Shown: positions 58,745-64,000 of the stretch, piece after piece | Layout of the letters: the number at the start of each line of letters is the position of its first letter | Position numbering within the stretch: position 1 is the stretch's first letter | Origin: Actinophytocola algeriensis | GTDB taxonomy: Bacteria; Actinomycetota; Actinomycetes; Mycobacteriales; Pseudonocardiaceae | Assembly: GCF_014203735.1 (NCBI RefSeq) | Contig: NZ_JACHJQ010000011.1 | Span: forward strand, 186,001-250,000 | Length of the DNA stretch: 64,000 nt | Direction of reading: 5' to 3' | Notes under the pieces: model-generated | Database searches by the model: none | What the model saw: only the letters and a program-made list of their open reading frames with translations | What the model was told of the DNA's origin: nothing | Program-made: the position numbers and the translations under genes

Positions 58745-59587
58745 TCAGGCCGTCGCCGCCGCGATTCGCGCACAGGCCGCGCCCAGCCAGTGGTCCTCGC
58801 CACTGTCGAGCCAGTTGTCGACGGCCCTGACGAACGTCCACTTGCGCGCCAGCTCCCGGTCCAGTCCGGCGGCGTCCGCGATCGCCGCGAGCCCGCCCGC
58901 GGCCTGCACGTCGTCGAACCGGTTCCACAGCAACGGGACCAGCCCGAACTCGCGGTCGCCCGCGATCGGCTTCGGGTCGATCACGAGCCACGGCTCACGC
59001 TCGCCGCGCAGCACGTTGTCGTAGTGCAGGTCCTCGTTGACCAGGTGGTTTCCGGGCGTCAGCTCGCGGCAGTACGCGACGGCCTGCTCGACCAGCCCGG
59101 CGGGCACCCTGCCGTCGTTCTCCGCCGGCAGCTCACGCACCCAGCGCGCCGCGTTGTCCCGCAGGTGCCGCACACCGGGTGGCGCGGGCCGGTCGAGCCG
59201 CGTGATCAGGCCCGTGACCACGGCCAGCGCCTCGTCGATCGGCACGTTCCGCAGCGTGGTGGCCGGGTCGAGCCGCTCCAGGAGCAGCGCCCACGCGTCG
59301 TCGTCGTGCGCGAGCAGCCGGACCGCGCCGTCGCCGTCCCACAGGGACAGCGCGAGCGCCTCGTGCCGCGCCTCGTCGTGCGGCCAGGTCACCTTGAGCA
59401 CCGCGGGTTCGCCGGACGGGCGGCGGACCGGCACGACGAGCGCGCACACGCCGTGCATCAGCGGGCCGTCGACGGTCAGGTCCCAGCGTGCGAGGCACGA
59501 CTCGGTGAGCGCGGGCAGCCCGGCCAGCCACTCGCCGGCCTCGTCGTCGAACTGCCCGGCGAAGCTTTCTGGCACGGTCAAGGACAT
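58745..59587 (-). CDS. Aminoglycoside/hydroxyurea phosphotransferase-like protein (APH(6) family), 280 aa
   Basis: Kinase-fold phosphotransferase related to streptomycin 6-phosphotransferases. The motif NHLVNEDLHYDNVLRG carries the catalytic Asp and Asn, and WLVIDPKPIAGDREFGLVPLLWNR the metal-binding Asp and the APH(6)/hydroxyurea signature. The N-terminal lobe includes VLKVTWPHDEARHEALAL. Resistance cannot be concluded, as many actinomycete homologues act on unknown metabolites. ATG 59587 is chosen. It lies downstream-adjacent in the genome to the kinase gene, same strand, 19 bp apart. Confidence 0.88.
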   Translation of the reverse strand: MSLTVPESFAGQFDDEAGEWLAGLPALTESCLARWDLTVDGPLMHGVCALVVPVRRPSGEPAVLKVTWPHDEARHEALALSLWDGDGAVRLLAHDDDAWALLLERLDPATTLRNVPIDEALAVVTGLITRLDRPAPPGVRHLRDNAARWVRELPAENDGRVPAGLVEQAVAYCRELTPGNHLVNEDLHYDNVLRGEREPWLVIDPKPIAGDREFGLVPLLWNRFDDVQAAGGLAAIADAAGLDRELARKWTFVRAVDNWLDSGEDHWLGAACARIAAATA

Positions 59588-59679
59588 GCGCCCAGGGTGG
59601 CGTAGCTGACACGTGCACGGCGAGCCGGTTTCGAACGCCCTAGGGTTACCCGCAGGTAGCTTCACTGTCAGGAGGCTCG

Positions 59680-60738
59680 ATGAGGTCACCGAAGGACTTC
59701 TTCCGCCCGCTCGCCGTCGGCGCGCCGGAGCCGCTGCGGCAGATCCCCTTCCGCCCGTCCCGGATGATCCACTTCTTCGACCCGGGCAACGAGAAGATGG
59801 CGGCCAAGGTGCCCGACATGGCCGGGAAGGCCGACGTGCTGCTCGGCAACCTCGAGGACGCCATCCAGGCCGACCGCAAGGAAGCCGCCCGGAACGGGCT
59901 GGTGCGGATCGCGCGCGAGGTGGACTTCGGCGACACCCAGCTGTGGACGCGGGTCAACAGCCTCGACTCGCCGTGGGTGCTCGACGACCTGCTCACGCTG
60001 GTCACGGCGATCGGCGACAAGCTCGACGTGATCATGGTGCCGAAGGTCGAGGGGCCGGAGGACATCCACTACGTCGACCGGCTGCTCGCCCAGCTGGAGG
60101 CGCGGGCGGGGCTGACCGAACCGCTGCTGGTGCACGCGATCCTGGAGACCGCGAGCGGCGTGGCGAACGTCGAGGAGATCGCGCTCGCCAGCCCGCGCAT
60201 GCAGGGCATCTCCCTCGGTCCGGCCGACCTGGCCGCGTCGCGCCGCATGAAGACGACCCGCGTCGGTGGCGGCCACCCGGGCTACCTGGTGCGGACGGAC
60301 CCGGTCGGCGACTCCATCGAGGACGGCCGCACCACCTACCAGCAGGACCTGTGGCACTACACGGTGGCGCGGATGGTCGACGCGTGTGTGGCGGCGGGGA
60401 TCCTGCCGTACTACGGGCCGTTCGGTGACATCCGGGACGTGGTGGCGTGCGAGGACCAGTTCCGCAACGCGTACCTGCTCGGCTGTGTCGGTGCGTGGAG
60501 CCTGCACCCGAAACAGATCGAGATCGCCCGGCGCGTGTTCTCGCCGGAGGCGTCCGAGGTGGTGTGGGCGCGGCGGGTCATCGAGGCGATGGGCGACGGC
60601 ACGGGCGCGGTCATGCTGGACGGGAAGATGCAGGACGACGCGACCGTGAAGCAGTGCCAGGTGATCGTGGCGCTCGCCGATGACCTCGCCGCCCGCGACC
60701 CGGAACTGGCGGCGGCGTACAAGGAGGCGTCCGCATGA
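59680..60738 (+). CDS. HpcH/HpaI aldolase family protein, malyl-CoA lyase (Mcl1)-like, 352 aa
   Basis: CoA-ester lyase likely cleaving or forming L-malyl-CoA or beta-methylmalyl-CoA. The CitE-superfamily motifs are [37 protein letters not shown] (metal-binding ED), [29 protein letters not shown] and [17 protein letters not shown]. Length and motif spacing match Mcl1 of Rhodobacter-type C1/C2 assimilation. AGGAGG precedes ATG 59680. Its TGA overlaps the ATG of a second CitE-like gene. Confidence 0.9.
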   Translation: MRSPKDFFRPLAVGAPEPLRQIPFRPSRMIHFFDPGNEKMAAKVPDMAGKADVLLGNLEDAIQADRKEAARNGLVRIAREVDFGDTQLWTRVNSLDSPWVLDDLLTLVTAIGDKLDVIMVPKVEGPEDIHYVDRLLAQLEARAGLTEPLLVHAILETASGVANVEEIALASPRMQGISLGPADLAASRRMKTTRVGGGHPGYLVRTDPVGDSIEDGRTTYQQDLWHYTVARMVDACVAAGILPYYGPFGDIRDVVACEDQFRNAYLLGCVGAWSLHPKQIEIARRVFSPEASEVVWARRVIEAMGDGTGAVMLDGKMQDDATVKQCQVIVALADDLAARDPELAAAYKEASA

Positions 60739-61580
60739 GGCCCCGCCGGTCGGTCCTGTACATGCCGGGCGCGAACGAGCGCGCGCTGGAGAAGGCGAAG
60801 ACACTGCCCGCGGACGCGCTGATCCTGGACCTGGAGGACGCGGTCGCGCCGGACGCGAAGGTCGCGGCGCGGGAACGGGTGTGCGCGGCGGTCGGGTCCT
60901 ACGGCACGCGCGAGGTGACGATTCGCGTGAACGGCGCGGGAACGCCGTGGCACGCGGACGATCTGCGTGCGGCCGGCGAGGCTGGTCCGTCGGCGGTCGT
61001 GGTGCCGAAGGTCAACTCGGTCGACGAGGTGCACGCGATCGAGAAGGCGCTGTCGCACGCCCCGGACCACACCGCGATCTGGGCGATGATCGAGACCCCG
61101 GTGGCGGTGCTGAACTGCTCGGCGATCGCGGCGGCGTCCGACCGGCTGACCGTGCTGGTGCTGGGGACGAACGACCTGGCGAAGGAGCTGGTGGCGGCGC
61201 AGGTGCCCGGTCGCGGGCCGCTCCTCGGGCCGCTGTCGATGTGCGTGCTGGCGGCACGGGCGACCGGGCGGGTGATCCTGGACGGCGTGTTCAACGACGT
61301 GCGGGACGCGGCCGGGTTCGCCGAGGAATGCCGGCAGGGCCGCGACTTCGGGTTCGACGGGAAGACGTTGATCCACCCGGGCCAGGTCGAGCCGTGCAAC
61401 GAGATCTTCGCGCCGTCGGCGGCGGAGGTCGAGCACGCGCACCGGGTGATCGCCGCGTTCGAGGAGGCCGGGCGCGAGGGCCGTGGCGTGGCCACTGTGG
61501 ACGGCCGGATGATCGAGAACCTGCATGTGGCCAACGCGGAACGGACGCTCGCGCTGGCGGCGGCGATCAGCGGCGGCTGA
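60735..61580 (+). CDS. CitE-like lyase/thioesterase (Mcl2/CitE family), 281 aa
   Basis: Second member of the citrate lyase beta-subunit superfamily. Motifs: [64 protein letters not shown] and [17 protein letters not shown]. Lone CitE-like proteins of this length include malyl-CoA thioesterases (Mcl2), and the pairing with an Mcl1-like gene (ATGA overlap) suggests the two work on the same CoA ester: one condensing or cleaving, the other hydrolysing. CitE with CitD/CitF is excluded by context. Confidence 0.9.
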   Translation: MRPRRSVLYMPGANERALEKAKTLPADALILDLEDAVAPDAKVAARERVCAAVGSYGTREVTIRVNGAGTPWHADDLRAAGEAGPSAVVVPKVNSVDEVHAIEKALSHAPDHTAIWAMIETPVAVLNCSAIAAASDRLTVLVLGTNDLAKELVAAQVPGRGPLLGPLSMCVLAARATGRVILDGVFNDVRDAAGFAEECRQGRDFGFDGKTLIHPGQVEPCNEIFAPSAAEVEHAHRVIAAFEEAGREGRGVATVDGRMIENLHVANAERTLALAAAISGG

Positions 61581-61590
61581 CGGCGTTCGG

Positions 61591-61768
61591 GGCGGTGTTC
61601 GGCGGTGCCTGCCGGTGGTGCCCCTCGGCGCCTGACGGCGGTGTTCAGCGGTCTGGCGGCGGTGTTTCAGCGGCGCGTCGGCGGTGTTCATCGGCCTGCC
61701 GGCGGTGCTGAGCGGCCTGCCTGCAGTGTTTAGCGGCCTGCCGGCGGTGTTCAACGGCCTGGCGGCGG
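61591..61768 (+). repeat. 21-bp tandem repeat (minisatellite)
   Basis: Six clear tandem units of 21 bp (one of 22) run from 61636 to 61762, consensus CGGCGGTGTTCAGCGGCCTGC, with degenerate units back to 61591 and a partial unit at 61763-61768. It starts 10 bp after the CitE-like stop and merges without a break into the family B module. The unit is a multiple of three but no start or ribosome-binding site suggests translation. Confidence 0.85.
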
Positions 61769-61940
61769 TGGCCCTCGGCCCCCCGAATTCCAGCGTAGTC
61801 GCTGGCACCGACGAGAACGGTGCGTGCGGCGACGGCCTGTGGACAACCGCCGAAGCTGTGGACAACCCGGCGGCCGGACGGGTTCGCGGAGCCCGGTTGT
61901 CGGTGCTCGCCGGTAGCGTGGAAACCGGGGGGCCCCCGCC
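61769..61940. repeat. Family B complete two-sided module upstream of the slipin gene
   Basis: The left arm reads on the minus strand TCGTCGGTG-N8-TACGCT (61814-61792); the right arm reads on the plus strand TTGTCGGTG-N8-TAGCGT (61897-61919); two TGTGGACAA DnaA boxes (61838-61846, 61857-61865) lie between. Both arms end in GGGGGC(C)-rich tails. The right arm could drive the slipin gene 95 bp downstream. The remaining 61941-62013 has only the ribosome-binding site GGGGAGG. Together with the minisatellite this accounts for the whole 433-bp gap. Confidence 0.85.
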
Positions 61941-62013
61941 GCGCGAATGGGACTTTCGTTCGCCTTTCCCAGGCGTAGCATCGGTTGCGAGGGGGACGCC
62001 TCGGGGAGGTGCC

Positions 62014-62787
62014 ATGGTCGGCTACCTGATCCTCTTGATCCTCGTCGTGGTCGTGCTGGGCGCGTCGTCCAGTCTGCGGGTCATCAAGCAGTACGAGCAG
62101 GGGCTCGTGTTCCGGTTCGGGCGGGTGCGGGCCGGGATCCGGTCGCCGGGGCTGGCGGTGCTGGTGCCGGTCGCCGATCGCATGGAGAAGGTCAACATGC
62201 AGGTCGTGACCATGCCCGTGCCCGCGCAGGAGGGCATCACCCGCGACAACGTGACCGTGCGGGTCGACGCGGTCGTGTTCTTCCGCGTCGTGGACCCGGT
62301 CAGTGCCGTGGTCAAGGTCGAGGACTACCGGTTCGCGGTCGGGCAGGTCGCGCAGACCTCGCTGCGCTCGATCATCGGCAAGAGCGACCTCGACGACCTG
62401 CTGTCCGACCGGGAACGCCTCAACCAGGGGCTCGAGGTGATGATCGACAGCCCGGCGCTGGAGTGGGGCGTGCACATCGACCGCGTCGAGATCAAGGACG
62501 TCGCGCTGCCCGAGTCGATGAAGCGGTCCATGTCGCGGCAGGCGGAGGCCGAACGGGAGCGCCGGGCACGCGTGATCTCCGCCGACGGCGAGTTCCAGGC
62601 GTCGCAGAAGCTCTCCGACGCAGCGCGGGTCATGGCCGACACCCCGGCCGCGCTCCAGCTGCGCCTGCTGGAGACGGTCGTGGAGGTCGCCGCCGAGAAG
62701 AACTCGACGCTCGTCCTGCCGTTCCCCGTCGAGCTGCTGCGGTTCCTCGACCGGGCGACCTCCACCGAGAAGAAGGACAACCCATAG
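62014..62787 (+). CDS. Slipin (stomatin-like SPFH/Band 7 protein), 257 aa
   Basis: Membrane scaffold protein. One N-terminal hydrophobic helix (VGYLILLILVVVVLGASSSLRVI) precedes the SPFH domain with EQGLVFRFGRVRAGIRSPGLAVLVPVADR, VRVDAVVFFRVVDPVSAVVKVEDYRF and ALEWGVHIDRVEIKDVALPESM, followed by a coiled coil. No NfeD partner gene is adjacent. Slipins organise membrane microdomains and proteases. GGGGAGG precedes ATG 62014. A family B damage-promoter-like module lies directly upstream. Confidence 0.93.
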   Translation: MVGYLILLILVVVVLGASSSLRVIKQYEQGLVFRFGRVRAGIRSPGLAVLVPVADRMEKVNMQVVTMPVPAQEGITRDNVTVRVDAVVFFRVVDPVSAVVKVEDYRFAVGQVAQTSLRSIIGKSDLDDLLSDRERLNQGLEVMIDSPALEWGVHIDRVEIKDVALPESMKRSMSRQAEAERERRARVISADGEFQASQKLSDAARVMADTPAALQLRLLETVVEVAAEKNSTLVLPFPVELLRFLDRATSTEKKDNP

Positions 62788-62797
62788 GGTTGCGTGG

Positions 62798-63715
62798 GTG
62801 GGGCTGTTCAACCGTGGCAGGCCGAGGCCGGACGAACCTGCCGACGAGACACTGCCGGAGCTGACGGTCAGCGAGGCGCAGCGGCTGCGTCACCTGGTCC
62901 GCACCAGCATGGCAGGCGCCGGCTACGAGGTCACCGTGTACGCCGGGCACGTCGAGGACGCCGACGGCCGTCAGTTCGGGCTCGGCACGCTCGCCCGCAG
63001 GCTGTCCGACCCGGACGTGCCGGCCAGGCGCTGGGGCCGCCTGGTCGACGACCACCTGCGCCGACTGCTGTCCGCGGTCGACGGGCCCGACCAGTTCGAC
63101 GTGCCCACCGAGGACCTCCTCGGCCACACCTACCTGCGGCTCTACGAGGCCGACGCGCTGCCGGACACCCAGTGGTGGACCTACGGCCGCGAAGCCCTGC
63201 CCGGTGTCCTCGAGCTCCTCGCCCTGGACCTGCCGGACTCCGTCGCCACCTTCAACGACGAGCAGGTCACCCAGCACGGGCTGGCCCGGCTGCGGGCCGC
63301 GGGCCTCGCGAACCTGCGCAAGGAACAGGCCGACGACCGGGTCACGCACCGAGGGGTGGAGATCCTCGTCGGGTCGATGTTCTTCGCGTCCACCGCGCTC
63401 GTGCTGCCGGAGGTCGTGCTGCGCACCACCGGTGAGGCGTCGCTGCCCAACGGGGTGCTCGTCGCCATCCCGTTCCGCCACCAGCTGCTCTACCACGTGC
63501 CGCGCGACGAGAACGTGGTCGAGGCGCTGCACACGATGGCCGCGGTCGCCGCCAACGCCTACGCGGAGGAGGTCGGGCCGATCAGCCCGCACGTCTACTG
63601 GTGGCACGACGGCGAGTTCGAACAAATCACCCACGCCGACGACGACGGTGGTATAGCAATTCGCGTAGAGGGTGCGTTCGCGGAGATGTTCTCGCGGTTG
63701 TTTCCCGAGTCGTGA
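62798..63715 (+). CDS. Conserved hypothetical protein, 305 aa
   Basis: I do not recognise it with confidence. A cytoplasmic alpha/beta protein with no signal or membrane helix; segments such as LPNGVLVAIPFRHQLLYHVPRDENVVEALHTMA and ISPHVYWWHDGEFEQI recall the DUF1444/YtpQ-like group found in actinobacteria, but this is tentative. GTG 62798 has TAGGGT 7 bases upstream (62785-62790), overlapping the slipin stop codon, so it can have its own leaderless transcript. Confidence 0.75.
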   Translation: MGLFNRGRPRPDEPADETLPELTVSEAQRLRHLVRTSMAGAGYEVTVYAGHVEDADGRQFGLGTLARRLSDPDVPARRWGRLVDDHLRRLLSAVDGPDQFDVPTEDLLGHTYLRLYEADALPDTQWWTYGREALPGVLELLALDLPDSVATFNDEQVTQHGLARLRAAGLANLRKEQADDRVTHRGVEILVGSMFFASTALVLPEVVLRTTGEASLPNGVLVAIPFRHQLLYHVPRDENVVEALHTMAAVAANAYAEEVGPISPHVYWWHDGEFEQITHADDDGGIAIRVEGAFAEMFSRLFPES

Positions 63716-63850
63716 TCTGACTACAGAACGTCAGAATTACTACTCTGCAGGTCGGCGACGTCACGGATCGTCGAAGGTTGCGGTGAGATAACGCACAGAT
63801 AACGGCGGTTTGCTTGCCTCGCGGCCGTCTCCGCAGGTGAAGTGTCGGGC

Positions 63851-64000
63851 ATGGGTAAACATCGCATTGGCAAGGAGGGGCGAAGAGGGCCCCGTCTGTT
63901 CGGCGGCCGTCCCCCTCGCGACGACCTGTTCGAACGCAGTTTCTCCTCCTGCCGGGGCTGCGGCGCCGATGTCTACGTCCTCGCCAGCGACTGCCGCGGC
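63851..64000 (+). CDS. Small zinc-ribbon-like protein, N-terminal part (3' truncated by window edge)
   Basis: Reading frame from ATG 63851 open to the window end (50 codons). The start MGKHRIGKEGRRGPRLFGG is strongly basic; it continues with SSCRGCGADVYVLASDC, where a CxxC pair and a further Cys suggest a zinc-binding module. Too little is visible to name the family. The 135-bp upstream gap (63716-63850) holds nothing recognisable. Confidence 0.6.
   Translation, partial: MGKHRIGKEGRRGPRLFGGRPPRDDLFERSFSSCRGCGADVYVLASDCRG

Noticed and set aside
58745-59587. Aminoglycoside resistance determinant
   Set aside because: Sequence supports the phosphotransferase family only; no drug biosynthesis or mobile context is present, so resistance is not claimed.
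61591-61940. Insertion sequence remnant
   Set aside because: No transposase fragment is readable in any frame; the inverted arms are explained by divergent promoter-like motifs.

Overview
The window is very GC-rich, gene-dense DNA from an actinomycete, most likely of the Pseudonocardiales (Saccharothrix/Lentzea/Amycolatopsis-like). This rests on GTG/TTG starts, many 1-4 bp stop/start overlaps, leaderless promoters of the TANNNT-N7-start type, and gene order shared (from memory) with Mycobacterium tuberculosis: ychF, DUF6542, ispH, lipid-droplet protein, xseA, xseB (Rv1112-Rv1107c) and DUF3117, glgA, glgC, O-methyltransferase, sigE, rseA, htrA, tatB, mrp, DUF1003, MgtE-like (Rv1211-Rv1232c). 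No IS, prophage, CRISPR array, tRNA or rRNA gene was seen.

Layout. 1-7.6 kb: the 3' end of trpS, small genes, a two-component system coupled to an SRPBCC-Nudix fusion, and a divergent LolA-like protein with an ABC exporter. 7.6-11.3 kb: thiamine uptake operon thiBPQ behind a TPP riboswitch. 11.4-15.6 kb: pterin dehydratase, PhoD phosphatase, NIPSNAP protein, ychF. 15.8-21.8 kb: secreted subtilase, Ada-AlkA repair protein, secreted PL7 lyase. 21.9-27.4 kb: LacI regulator and divergent sugar ABC transporter with two sugar-kinase-like genes. 27.4-30.5 kb: M15 peptidase and a CseBC-like two-component system with lipoprotein. 30.5-36.3 kb: sbcDC and rmuC. 36.4-41 kb: DUF6542, ispH, xseAB. 41-49 kb: paaG/paaX, pepA, GtrA, glgA/glgC, O-methyltransferase. 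49.4-57 kb: envelope stress locus sigE-rseA-htrA-tatB, then mrp, MarR, DUF1003 and an MgtE-like protein. 57-64 kb: Ser/Thr kinase, aminoglycoside-phosphotransferase-like protein, two malyl-CoA lyase/CitE proteins, slipin, unknown genes.

The most unusual feature is non-coding. Two families of intergenic repeats combine actinobacterial DnaA boxes (TTGTCCACA) with sequences matching the RecA-independent, PafBC-type DNA-damage promoter (TTGTCRGTG-N8-TANNNT). Family A (three copies of about 129 bp) has two DnaA boxes, a degenerate promoter match and a G-quadruplex-like tract, always in convergent intergenic gaps. Family B forms an array of five to six units between tatB and mrp, a full two-sided module upstream of the slipin gene and a half module upstream of the PfkB gene. 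In complete family B modules two promoter-like sequences point outward from DnaA boxes. The best single-copy match to the same promoter lies directly in front of sbcD, so the motif is probably functional in this genome. The modules look like damage-responsive, DnaA-binding miniature elements, possibly making antisense or small RNAs; this is inference from sequence only.
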